Source: Rhodocyclaceae bacterium
Lineage (GTDB): Bacteria; Pseudomonadota; Gammaproteobacteria; Burkholderiales; Ga0077523
NCBI GenBank assembly: GCA_020248405.1
Contig: JADCHQ010000009.1
Location: 1 to 64,000 of the forward strand
Length of the DNA: 64,000 bases
Reading direction: 5' to 3'
A program made the translations under genes and the position numbers. Numbering within the stretch: the first letter of the stretch is position 1; every line of letters starts with the position of its first letter. The notes under the pieces were generated by a model. That model was not told where the DNA came from, did not search any database, and saw only the letters and a list, made by a program, of their open reading frames with translations. Positions 44,742 through 52,814 of this stretch are shown here, one piece after another.

Positions 44742-45674
44742 ATGGCCGCCAGCCTGCTCGCGCTGCTTGACGACATTGCCTCGGTGCTTGACGACGTGGC
44801 CGCCATGACCAAAGTGGCGGGCCGCAAAACCGCCGGGGTTCTCGGTGACGACCTGGCGCTCAACGCCCAGCAGGTCGCCGGGGTTCGCGCCGAGCGCGAG
44901 TTGCCGGTGGTGTGGGCGGTAGCCCGGGGTTCTCTGGTGAACAAGGCGATCCTGGTGCCGGCGGCGCTGGCGATCAGCGCAGGGGCGCCCTGGGCGGTGA
45001 CACCGCTGCTGCTGGTGGGAGGGCTTTTCCTGTGTTTCGAAGGCGCCGAAAAAATCGTCCACAAGTTGCTGCATCACCGCGAGTCCGAAGAGCGCCGGGC
45101 GCAGTTGTCCCGGGCGCTTGCGCAACCCGCTGCGGATCTGCTGTCCCTGGAAAAAGCCAAGATCAAGGGCGCGGTGCGCACCGATTTCATTCTCTCGGCT
45201 GAAATCATCGTCATCACCCTCGGCACGGTGGCCACCGCGTCCCTGGGCACCCGGATCGGGGTGCTGGTGTCCGTCGCACTGCTGATGACTGCGGGCGTCT
45301 ATGGGCTGGTGGCCGCCATCGTGAAACTCGACGACGCGGGGTTGGCGCTGTCGCGTCTCACCGGGCCCGGCGCCGCAACAGCCTTTGCACGCACCATGGG
45401 TGAAGCCCTGCTGCGCACGGCGCCATGGCTGATGAAACTGCTATCCGTGGCCGGAACCGCGGCCATGTTTCTTGTGGGTGGCGGCATTCTCACCCACAGC
45501 CTGCCGTGGTTACACGCAACTCTCACCCGCTGGATGCCCGGTGACGCAGGGGTTCTGCTCACCATCGTGTCTTTTGTGGTGGATGCGTCCGTCGGCGTGG
45601 CTGCCGGCCTGATGGCGGTTGCCGTGATTTCCGTGATTGCACGATTTCGCCCCGCCGCGACGGGGCCACGGTAA
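44742..45674 (+). CDS. DUF808 family inner-membrane protein (YedI-like)
   Basis: 310 residues with AGGA before ATG 44742. The N-terminus MAASLLALLDDIASVLDDVA, then MTKVAGRKTAGVLGDDLALNAQQ, is the fixed DUF808 signature. It is followed by a motif FCFEGAEKIVHKLL-like (seen as LCFEGAEKIVHKLL) and at least four membrane helices toward the C-terminus. The function is not known. It is divergent from pap, with about 200 bases between. Confidence 0.92.
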   Translation: MAASLLALLDDIASVLDDVAAMTKVAGRKTAGVLGDDLALNAQQVAGVRAERELPVVWAVARGSLVNKAILVPAALAISAGAPWAVTPLLLVGGLFLCFEGAEKIVHKLLHHRESEERRAQLSRALAQPAADLLSLEKAKIKGAVRTDFILSAEIIVITLGTVATASLGTRIGVLVSVALLMTAGVYGLVAAIVKLDDAGLALSRLTGPGAATAFARTMGEALLRTAPWLMKLLSVAGTAAMFLVGGGILTHSLPWLHATLTRWMPGDAGVLLTIVSFVVDASVGVAAGLMAVAVISVIARFRPAATGPR

Positions 45675-45880
45675 GTTCACCCTGGCAATGCACCAGTGCA
45701 AACCGATATCAATCACCGTTGCAAACATCGCTTGCCGCTCGGCCCGCGCTTCTCGCTCCCCTGTGCCACGGAGTATGCTCCAACGGATTCATCCAGTGGC
45801 AACTGCACCAGGAAGGCAGCATCCTCCCTGCGCGCAAGGTGGTCTTACGACCGCCACCCTCCCCGAGAAAGGTTCTTGCG

Positions 45881-46174
45881 ATGGCGAACTCCCCAACAGA
45901 AGAAGTCGGCAACGCCGATACCCAGGCACCGCGAATCAAGTGGCAAACGCAGGCGCTCAAGAGCACTTACGCCAATTTTTGCAACGCTACCAGCACGCGC
46001 GAAGAGGTGGTTCTCAATTTCGGCGTGAACCATAACTGGGACCGCGGTGGAGCCGAGGTGGAGATCGAGCTCGAGCACCGCATCGTGCTGAGCCCCTTCG
46101 CGGCCAAGCGGCTATCCGACCTTCTGCTTCGCCTCATGGCGGAATACGAAAGCCGCTATGGCGAATTGAGGTGA
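45881..46174 (+). CDS. DUF3467 family small protein
   Basis: ATG 45881 (MANSPTEEVGNADTQAPRIK), with AAGG upstream, gives 97 residues. The segments KSTYANFCNATSTREEVVLN and HRIVLSPFAAKRLSDLLLRL are the DUF3467 pattern: an N-terminal beta half and a C-terminal helix. The function is unknown; homologues occur widely in bacteria as single genes. A longer frame from 45719 has no site or conservation. Confidence 0.85.
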   Translation: MANSPTEEVGNADTQAPRIKWQTQALKSTYANFCNATSTREEVVLNFGVNHNWDRGGAEVEIELEHRIVLSPFAAKRLSDLLLRLMAEYESRYGELR

Positions 46175-46292
46175 TTTCATTGCGGCTGGCTTATCCAGGA
46201 AGCCGGCTCGCGCCTGACCCCGGGCGATGCCCCTTGGGAGAAGAGGACACACCGCAGGCGTGCTTTTCCACCGTCGATCGCAGGAGTGCCCC

Positions 46293-47804
46293 ATGAGCGA
46301 GAAACCCACTGGATGGTTGTCCGATGAAGAGGTGGCGCGGGTTGCGCCCGCGGAGCGCGCGGCCTTTGACGCGCCCGTGCCCACCCAGATTGTCTCCAAT
46401 GGCGAGTTCAATCCCATGCCGCAGACCACCGAGCAACGCCGTGTGGAGGCGCTGGTGAAGTCACTGGGAAGCCGGCTTGCACGGCGCCAGGGCCTGTCGA
46501 GGCGCGACTTTCTGCGCACGGCCTCGGGCATGGCCACCGCCTTTCTCGCCATGAACGAAGTGTTCGGCCCGGTGTGGGACGTGAGCGAGGCCGAGGCCGC
46601 CGACCGCCAGATGGCCGATGCCCGCGCCAAGGCGCTGGCCGGGCAGTTCATCTTCGACGTTCAGACCCATTTCGTGCGTGACGACTACACGCGCGAGCGT
46701 CTTCTCAACCTGGGCCGCTATGCCGCGCAACACTGGAACCCGGACATGAGCAGCACGCCCATGACCCTGGCGCGCTACAAATTCCAGAACTACCTGCGAG
46801 AGATTTTCATGGACAGCGACACCAAGCTCGCACTGCTGTCCTCCGCCACCTACGACAATCCGGACTTCTACTTCCTGTTCAACGACCAGATGCGCGATGC
46901 GCGCGCGCTGGTAAACGCCGTGGCGGGGTCGAAGCGGCTGTTCGCCCATTCGGTGGTCAATCCCGGCAAGCCCGGCTGGCTGGACGAGGTGGACAAAGCC
47001 ATCGAAGAATATCGCCCAGATTCCTGGAAGGGCTACACCACCGGCGACCCATCCTCCCCGACGAAAAACGGTTCAGCCTGGCGCCTGGACGACGAAAAGC
47101 TCGTCTATCCCTTCTACGAGAAGGCGGTGAAGGCCGGCATCACCACCATCTGCGTGCACAAGGGGCTCCTGCCGCGCGACTACGAGCAGTCGTGGAAGGG
47201 CATCTGGGAGTACGCCACGGTGGCCGACCTCCCCAAAGCCGCCAAGGACTGGCCGCAACTGAACTTTGTCATCTACCACTCGGCGCTGCGGCCGCTGCTG
47301 GAACAACCGGAACTCGAACTGGCAGAGTTCGAAAGCACTGGCTGGATTCGGTGGTCCACCGATCTTGCCCGCATACCCGCTGAGCACGGCGTGAACAACG
47401 TGTTCGCCGAGATTGGTTCCTCCTTCGCGAATTCCGCAGTGGCCAATCCGCGCTTCTGCGCCGCCTTCCTGGGCCAGTTGGTGAACGAGATGGGTGTGGA
47501 TCGCGTGTTGTGGGGAACGGATTCGGTGTGGTATGGCAGCCCGCAGTGGCAGATTGAAGCATTGCGCCGCCTGGAAATTCCCGAGGACATGGCCCGCAGG
47601 CATGGCTGGAAAACCCGCCTGGGCGGCGCCGACAGCGATGTAAAGCGCCGCATCTTCGGCCTGAACGCCGCGCGCCTTTATGGCATCCAGCCCGAAGCCG
47701 CATATGCGCGAGTGAGCGAAGACCACCTGACGGAAATGAAGGCCCGCTGGCATGCCGCCGGCGAGCAGCGCAGCAACCGCGCCTACGGCTTCGTCGCGGC
47801 CTAG
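46293..47804 (+). CDS. Amidohydrolase-2 family protein with Tat-type motif
   Basis: 503 residues with CAGGAG before ATG 46293. Residues 70-95 carry a twin-arginine-like signal (SRRDFLRTASGMATAFLAM), but about 69 residues precede it, much longer than a normal signal. The catalytic part begins FIFDVQTHFVRDDY and ends with ALRRLEIPEDMARRHGW and KRRIFGLNAARLYGI of the amidohydrolase-2 (TIM-barrel, ACMSD-like) family. Other likely metal or proton ligands are His in CVHKGL and VIYHSALRP and Asp in LWGTDSVW. The first HxH motif reads QTH. The substrate is unknown. Confidence 0.8.
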   Translation: MSEKPTGWLSDEEVARVAPAERAAFDAPVPTQIVSNGEFNPMPQTTEQRRVEALVKSLGSRLARRQGLSRRDFLRTASGMATAFLAMNEVFGPVWDVSEAEAADRQMADARAKALAGQFIFDVQTHFVRDDYTRERLLNLGRYAAQHWNPDMSSTPMTLARYKFQNYLREIFMDSDTKLALLSSATYDNPDFYFLFNDQMRDARALVNAVAGSKRLFAHSVVNPGKPGWLDEVDKAIEEYRPDSWKGYTTGDPSSPTKNGSAWRLDDEKLVYPFYEKAVKAGITTICVHKGLLPRDYEQSWKGIWEYATVADLPKAAKDWPQLNFVIYHSALRPLLEQPELELAEFESTGWIRWSTDLARIPAEHGVNNVFAEIGSSFANSAVANPRFCAAFLGQLVNEMGVDRVLWGTDSVWYGSPQWQIEALRRLEIPEDMARRHGWKTRLGGADSDVKRRIFGLNAARLYGIQPEAAYARVSEDHLTEMKARWHAAGEQRSNRAYGFVAA

Positions 47805-47928
47805 CCCCCCCGGGCAAAAAAATTTCCTGCCGCTCGCTGACCCTGTTTCACCTCCTGCGCCGTTGAATGGGCACGGGTCGCGAAATCTGCCGCGACCCGC
47901 CCAGTCCACTGTCCGCAGGAGACACACC

Positions 47929-48810
47929 ATGCAGCGACGCACCCTCTGCACTGGCGCGGTTGCCACTGCCCTGGCCTGGCTGGCCGGCGGCGGCACACCA
48001 GCGCTTGCCCACACCGCCCCCGACACCCCCCGCGACGCCACTGCGGTGTTGGCGGTGGAAATCATCGACCGCGACACCGGCCGGCGGCTGCCGATCTATC
48101 TTCACGAAGGGCGCCACTACGTGGCTTGCAACCCGGGTGCGCGCTACGCGGTGGTGGTGCGCAATTGCACTGCCCTGAGGGTGCTGGCGGTGGTTTCGGT
48201 GGACGGCGTCAACGCCGTCTCCGGCGAAACCGCGGCCTGGTACCAGACCGGCTACGTGCTTGGCCCCTTCCAGCATGATGAGGTGCGAGGCTGGCGCAAG
48301 AGCCTGGCGCGCATTGCCGCCTTCGAATTCACCGCGCTGCCCGATGCCTGTGCGGCGCGCACCAGCCGGCCGGGCGACGTGGGTGTCATCGGCGTCGCGC
48401 TATTCCGCGAGGCGCCGCCGCCGGAGATGACGCCGCTCGCCCCGTCGGCGCCCGAGTCGTCGCGCCGCTCGAACGAGTCTTCCGTGCAGGCCAGCTCCGC
48501 ACCCCCGTCGGCCTCCAAGAGCGGGGGCGCTGCGCGCCGCGGCGATGGCGCCCTGTCCGAGGGGTTTGCACCGCGCCGCCCACAGGAGCGGCTTGGCACC
48601 GGTCATGGACGCGGCGAATCGTCCCAGGTGGGCTATACCGACTTCGAGCGCGCCAGCCCGCAGCCCGACCAAATCATCACCATCTACTACGACAGCCGCG
48701 CCAATCTGATGACCCTGGGTGTCATCCCGCGGCCTGCGCGCGAGCGGCCGGCACCTGAGCCTGATCCGTTCCCCGGCAGCGTCGGCTTCGTGCCCGATCC
48801 GCCGCGCTGA
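47929..48810 (+). CDS. Secreted protein of unknown function
   Basis: 293 residues from ATG 47929. The N-terminus MQRRTLCTGAVATALAWLAG ends in an ALA cleavage site near residue 27, a normal export signal (Sec, or Tat-like because of the paired Arg). The mature part starts with a beta-rich region (VEIIDRDTGRRLPIYLHEG, VVVRNCTALRVLAVVSVDGV, AAWYQTGYVLGPFQHDEV) that resembles a small beta-sandwich. It is followed by a Pro/Ser-rich linker and a C-terminal segment TDFERASPQPDQIITIYYDS. I do not recognise the family by name. It lies 33 bases before the sigma factor gene and may share its transcript. Confidence 0.7.
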   Translation: MQRRTLCTGAVATALAWLAGGGTPALAHTAPDTPRDATAVLAVEIIDRDTGRRLPIYLHEGRHYVACNPGARYAVVVRNCTALRVLAVVSVDGVNAVSGETAAWYQTGYVLGPFQHDEVRGWRKSLARIAAFEFTALPDACAARTSRPGDVGVIGVALFREAPPPEMTPLAPSAPESSRRSNESSVQASSAPPSASKSGGAARRGDGALSEGFAPRRPQERLGTGHGRGESSQVGYTDFERASPQPDQIITIYYDSRANLMTLGVIPRPARERPAPEPDPFPGSVGFVPDPPR

Positions 48811-48843
48811 CCATCGGCACTGGGCAAACCATGGCGTGCACCC

Positions 48844-49599
48844 ATGACCGCGCGGTGTGATCCGCACCGGACAATCGCACCGCGGGGGCCTCCAGGATTG
48901 CCCACAATCTGCGCCGTGGATCGCAAACGCGCCGACGACGATGGCATCACCCCCGCGCCCATGGGCGCGGCGGCGCACGGCCCGGGAGCCGCGCCATCCG
49001 CGGCCGACCCAGACGGCGCGCTCATGCTCGCCTATGCCGGGGGCGATGGGTCAGCCTTCGAGGCCCTGTACCGCAAGCACGAGTTACCGGTATTCCGCTT
49101 CCTGCGCCGGTCCCTGGGAACCGACGGCAGCGGATTCGCCGATGAACTGCACCAGGAGGTCTGGCTCGCCCTCGTCCGCAATGCCGCCGGCTACACGCCG
49201 CGCGCCCGCTTCACCACGTGGCTCTACGGCATCGCGCGCAGCAAGCTGATCGACCACTGGCGCGCACGCCGCCCCGGCACCAGCCTGGATGCGCCTCTCG
49301 AGCGTGCCGGCGGGGACAGCGGCGAGGGGGATAGCGAGGCAACGCTGCTCGACCGGTTGCCGGCACAGCCCGCGGCGCAACCCGAGGTGCAGGCGCTCAC
49401 GCGGGCCCAGGGTGCCGCGTTCCTGCGCGCGCTGGAGCAGTTGCCGCAACCACAGCGCGAAGTGTTCCTGCTGCATGCCGAGGGTGATCTAACCCTGGCC
49501 GAGATCGGCACATTGACCGGCGTGGGTATGGAAACAGCCAAGAGCCGCCTGCGCTACGCCCTCGCGCGCCTGCGCAGCACCCTTGCAGGCTGGCGATGA
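48844..49599 (+). CDS. ECF-type RNA polymerase sigma factor
   Basis: Up to 251 residues. Sigma region 2 is seen in LYRKHELPVFRFLRRSLG and ARFTTWLYGIARSKLIDHWR, and region 4 in LPQPQREVFLLHAEGDLTLA then EIGTLTGVGMETAKSRLRYA. The first 40-60 residues are low complexity, and the start is unsure: ATG 48844, GTG 48916 or ATG 48961, none with a clear ribosome site. The next gene starts 11 bases downstream and encodes a membrane protein of the size expected for an anti-sigma factor. Confidence 0.9.
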   Translation: MTARCDPHRTIAPRGPPGLPTICAVDRKRADDDGITPAPMGAAAHGPGAAPSAADPDGALMLAYAGGDGSAFEALYRKHELPVFRFLRRSLGTDGSGFADELHQEVWLALVRNAAGYTPRARFTTWLYGIARSKLIDHWRARRPGTSLDAPLERAGGDSGEGDSEATLLDRLPAQPAAQPEVQALTRAQGAAFLRALEQLPQPQREVFLLHAEGDLTLAEIGTLTGVGMETAKSRLRYALARLRSTLAGWR

Positions 49600-49609
49600 A
49601 GGAGCCGCG

Positions 49610-50440
49610 ATGAAGCCACCCGCCCACCCCAGGCCCGGCGACCCGCCACAATCCGATGACGTTGCCGCAGCGCCCGAGGCAGCCGACGTGCTGAGCGCCT
49701 ATCGCACTGCCAGCGCCGAAGCGGATGACAGCGAGGCCCCGCGCGCCGAGACACGCGCCGCGATTCTCGCCGCGGCCGCCCCGGCTGTTGCCGCACGCCC
49801 CCAGACGGTTGGAGGCAGCGGTTCCGGGCGCGGCCCCGCGGGCGCGCGCTTGCGGCCTCAGGTACCCCTTGCGCTGGCCGCCAGCCTGATGGTGGGCATC
49901 TTTGCCTGGCAGCTTTTGCCCCACCTTGACGAAGCGCCGTCACCCGAACAACTCGCCAGCGCGCCTGCCCCGGCACCCGCACCATCACCTGAACGGCAAC
50001 CGTCCGGGGACTTTGAGGCCGCACCCGCTGCGCCCGCTGCCGCCACGGCCAAGGCAAAAGCAAAGGAGGTAGCAGCGCAGGCCCTCGCGCCCGACCCTGC
50101 GCCCGAAAGCGTTGGCGCTAGCCTGCAGCGCCGTGCAGCGGTGGCCCCCTCAGCCCCCCCACCCGCGGCTGCAGCCGCGGCCACACCCCCTGCTGAAGCG
50201 CCGTTGGCCGATAGCGCTGTGTTGCACGACGCCGATAAGTCAACTCGACGGAAGAGCAGCGAGGCCCACAACAGCTTTGCAGCACCGCCCCCGCAGACAC
50301 CCGAAGCCTGGCTCGAACATATCGCCGAACTGCGCCGCAGCGGCCGCGACGACGACGCCGAAACCGAAATTCGTGCACTGCGCCTTGCCTACCCACAGGT
50401 GCGGATACCGCCAGCGCTGCTGTCGCCGGGGCCGCGCTGA
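49610..50440 (+). CDS. Membrane-anchored anti-sigma-factor-like protein
   Basis: 276 residues with AAGGAG before ATG 49610. The N-terminal 80 residues are cytoplasmic with a helical motif (ADVLSAYRTASAEADDSEAP, RAETRAAILAAA), then one membrane helix (VPLALAASLMVGIFAWQLLP, about 84-103). A long Ala/Pro-rich periplasmic linker leads to a small conserved end, PEAWLEHIAELRRSGRDDDA then IRALRLAYPQV. It lacks the zinc HxxxCxxC of the ZAS class. The anti-sigma role is inferred from position and topology. Confidence 0.65.
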   Translation: MKPPAHPRPGDPPQSDDVAAAPEAADVLSAYRTASAEADDSEAPRAETRAAILAAAAPAVAARPQTVGGSGSGRGPAGARLRPQVPLALAASLMVGIFAWQLLPHLDEAPSPEQLASAPAPAPAPSPERQPSGDFEAAPAAPAAATAKAKAKEVAAQALAPDPAPESVGASLQRRAAVAPSAPPPAAAAAATPPAEAPLADSAVLHDADKSTRRKSSEAHNSFAAPPPQTPEAWLEHIAELRRSGRDDDAETEIRALRLAYPQVRIPPALLSPGPR

Positions 50441-50591
50441 AGTAGGTTCTTCAGTAGTCACACACCGAACCCTGGGGCTTCTTCGCGTACACGAGGCACG
50501 GGGACGTGGAGGGCAAACCAGCCGCTGCCGCGGATGCTCGCGCTGGGGAGATTGTTCGTCAGGTCTCGCGGGCTGCGCCAGATCGCCTTGA

Positions 50592-50711
50592 TTGAAACGG
50601 GCGACGTGGTTGAACCATCATCGCTTGCTTGAATTCATCGGCTACAACCGTCGCGCGGAGGATGAAGCAAACTCCCGCCGTGGGCCAGATGCGCAGGCCG
50701 TGACGGCCTGA
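50592..50711 (+). pseudogene. IS3-family transposase remnant (IS51-type), last 40 codons
   Basis: The frame reads TWLNHHRLLEFIGYNRRAED followed by EANSRRGPDAQAVTA and a stop at 50709-50711. This is the conserved end of OrfB in the IS51 subgroup (family pattern WxNxRRLLEPIG...A.AEA). No upstream transposase sequence is left, so it is a relic. Confidence 0.75.
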
Positions 50712-50726
50712 CTCAAATCAAGGGGG

Positions 50727-50750
50727 CTCTACGGAACCCGGGGCGGTCCA
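50727..50750 (+). repeat. Right inverted repeat of the IS51-type remnant
   Basis: The 24 bases from CTCTACGGAACC to CGGGGCGGTCCA follow the transposase stop by 15 bases and agree with the family's terminal repeats, which end in GGTTCA/GGTCCA. The left end was not found. Confidence 0.6.
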
Positions 50751-50908
50751 CCCTTAGCCTGCCGCGCTCCGATGCTTTTCGTCCGGCCTCCGTATCTCGG
50801 AATCACGGCCGCGGCTAGTCGCCGACGCGCATTACCGTAACCAGACGACCGGGTAGGATGAAGACGCAGCCGATTCCGTGAGCGAGGAAGTTACGCCTGC
50901 TCGTCCCC

Positions 50909-51163
50909 CTACTCCCACTCAAACACCAATGGAGCCGGCAATCCCTCGGAAAGACTGGGCCTGGCCGCGCGAAGGCCGACTTGTACCGTCAGGACTACCG
51001 ACACTTTGATGAGGTCCAGCATTGACGCGGGTTTCCGGGCGATTTGCGCGGGATGCACGTTTCGAGATCTATCGAGGTCTATCGGGCTTGGCGAGGGCTT
51101 GGTCGGGGGTGTCGTCCCCTGCAGGAGAGCCATCGCCTCTGCCTGGGAGCGTACCGTCACCAC
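50909..51163 (-). CDS. Doubtful small ORF near the island edge
   Basis: 84 residues from GTG 51163 (or ATG 51133), directly behind abiEii on the same strand. The end VVLTVQVGLRAARPSLSEGL has no match I recognise, and the N-terminal half is Pro/Ser/Arg-rich. No ribosome site is obvious. It could be the remains of a gene broken by frameshifts together with the downstream frame to about 50818. Confidence 0.25.
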   Translation of the reverse strand: MVTVRSQAEAMALLQGTTPPTKPSPSPIDLDRSRNVHPAQIARKPASMLDLIKVSVVLTVQVGLRAARPSLSEGLPAPLVFEWE

Positions 51164-51221
51164 CGCGCGTAAGTCATTGTCGCATCAGATCTTTCAGGCC
51201 GATTTTTTACCGTCGACGCGC

Positions 51222-52139
51222 TCAGGCACTCTCCTCCTGCGACCACGGCCCACCAGCCGTCCACCGACCACGAAGCCGTGAATTGCTAGCTGCGGCCTCG
51301 ACGACCGGCAGCAGGAAACGCCCCAGCGCCGCGATGACGTCGTTCAACGCGAGTCCTTCCAGCCGATTCCTCCTTAGGAATGCCAGCCACTGCGCATCCT
51401 TCTGCGCATCTTGCGCGAACGCGTCAGTGAGTCCTAGGGGCGCCGATCCGGACATGCTCGTAGCGCGCCGATCAAACGTTGCCCGTACAGCACGGCGCAG
51501 GATGTCTGCGTCGAAGTCGGCGTACCGCGCGAGCACCCAGAGATCGAAGTAGTCCTTCATCCGGCTGTTTGCCATACCAAGCGACGTGAGCGCCTCAAGC
51601 TTTTCAGCCACAACCGTGTACCGCGGGTAGGCCCGAAGCTTCGGTGCAGCGAACTCCGGCAGCATCACCGGGTACTCGACATCATCTGGATCCGGTGTCA
51701 CGGCATCGCCGAAGCCGATGTCGACCTGGATCTGGCAGCGGGCTCCATCGATCGAGCCCAGCAGGCCGACGCGCACCCCCGCATAGTTCGCATCCTTGCG
51801 GATCTCCGTTGCACGCACCGTGTCGGGGTCGAAGGTCACGCCGTCGTCCTCGGCGATGGCACTGATCTCCTTAAACGTGCTCTCCATGAGCGACAGCTCG
51901 CCCGACCCGAACCCCAGGAGGTCGATATCCCTGGTCGGCCGATGCGGCACGTCGAACCACAGATCGAAAAGCAACGCGCCCTTCAGCAAGAAGTGGTCCG
52001 CGTGGCTGGAGACGCCTATCCGGTACAGAAGGCGTTCGATTGCATACCTCGTCAACACCAGACTGAAGTCCTGCCGGGTCTCGCGCGCGCGAGCGAGAAG
52101 GCGCGCACGCACCGATGCGCCGACATTTCGCCCTGTCAC
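51222..52139 (-). CDS. AbiEii/AbiGii-family nucleotidyltransferase toxin
   Basis: 305 residues from GTG 52139, which overlaps the antitoxin stop (GTGA). The nucleotidyltransferase core is FLLKGALLFDLWFDVPHRPT followed by the catalytic RDIDLLGFG (two Asp); later motifs are VDIGFGDAV and VVAEKLEALTSLGMANSRMK with the conserved KDYFDLW. Type IV toxins of this family modify tRNA or other RNA ends and give abortive infection. All core residues are present, so it is probably active. Confidence 0.88.
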   Translation of the reverse strand: MTGRNVGASVRARLLARARETRQDFSLVLTRYAIERLLYRIGVSSHADHFLLKGALLFDLWFDVPHRPTRDIDLLGFGSGELSLMESTFKEISAIAEDDGVTFDPDTVRATEIRKDANYAGVRVGLLGSIDGARCQIQVDIGFGDAVTPDPDDVEYPVMLPEFAAPKLRAYPRYTVVAEKLEALTSLGMANSRMKDYFDLWVLARYADFDADILRRAVRATFDRRATSMSGSAPLGLTDAFAQDAQKDAQWLAFLRRNRLEGLALNDVIAALGRFLLPVVEAAASNSRLRGRWTAGGPWSQEESA

Positions 52140-52735
52140 GACAGGCTCTCCAGATAGGGGCGCATCACGTTGGCGACCCGGCACTGAACCGCGTAGCGCC
52201 AGAGATCGTCCATGGTCACCCGCCGCGCAGCCCAGGCTTCGCGCAGAGCTTCCAGGGCCACATCCAGACCGATCTTGTTGCGAAACTTGAAGCAGTCGGC
52301 GACGGTGCGTGCCACGCTGGTCACGCGGACCACGACGCCATCGATCGGGTGCTCTTCGATACCGTCGGTCAGGCCGACACCGGAGAAGCGAACGACCCGC
52401 AGCGGGGGGTAGTCGATCCTGGGCGCGCGCGACTTGTTCGGGATGGCCACCCAGAGCTCGAACGGAGACTGGGTCGTCAGGCTGTGCACTCGCAGCGCAG
52501 AGAGCAGGCAGACGAGGGCCTGCGGGTGCTTGCGGGCGACCTCGGCCATGGAGCCATGTTCTGACGCAGGCCGACCGGGGATCGCATACAGACCCCGCCC
52601 GACGCGTTCAAGGCGCCCCTGACGGACCAGCCTCGTGAGGGCGACACGCGGCAGAGACCATTCATCCAGGTCGCGAGGCCGGATCAGACCCTGGTTTGCC
52701 GCGAGGGCCAGTATTCGCTGATGGTTGGAGTCCAC
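52136..52735 (-). CDS. AbiEi-family antitoxin (transcriptional regulator)
   Basis: 199 residues from GTG 52735. The N-terminal winged helix (ANQGLIRPRDLDEWSLPRVA, then LTRLVRQGRLERVGRGLYAI) is followed by the AbiEi_1-type C-domain with ARKHPQALVCLLSALRVHSL and TSVARTVADCFKFRNKIGLD. In the family the N-domain represses the operon and the C-domain blocks the toxin. The gene overlaps abiEii by four bases. The frame extends far upstream but has no conserved sequence there. Confidence 0.88.
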   Translation of the reverse strand: MDSNHQRILALAANQGLIRPRDLDEWSLPRVALTRLVRQGRLERVGRGLYAIPGRPASEHGSMAEVARKHPQALVCLLSALRVHSLTTQSPFELWVAIPNKSRAPRIDYPPLRVVRFSGVGLTDGIEEHPIDGVVVRVTSVARTVADCFKFRNKIGLDVALEALREAWAARRVTMDDLWRYAVQCRVANVMRPYLESLS

Positions 52736-52814
52736 GGGGTCATGATGTTCCGAGTTGCCGGTATTTGTCAATCTTAACCTGCATATCGGAACGTCGAGTC
52801 GATCGAAATCCGAG

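Larger units (their letters stand above)
50441..51221. other. Island boundary: long stretch without an intact gene
   Basis: About 780 bases between the anti-sigma-like gene and abiEii. It holds the IS3/IS51-type remnant (50592-50750) and two doubtful short frames on the minus strand (50909-51163, and a frame ending in a TAG at about 50818 that reads HGIGCVFILPGRLVTVMRVG). No tRNA, integrase or att repeat was recognised here. Confidence 0.5.

Noticed and set aside
50441..51221. tRNA or att site as integration point of the island
   Set aside because: No tRNA fold and no integrase gene are present here; the only mobile trace is the IS51-type remnant.
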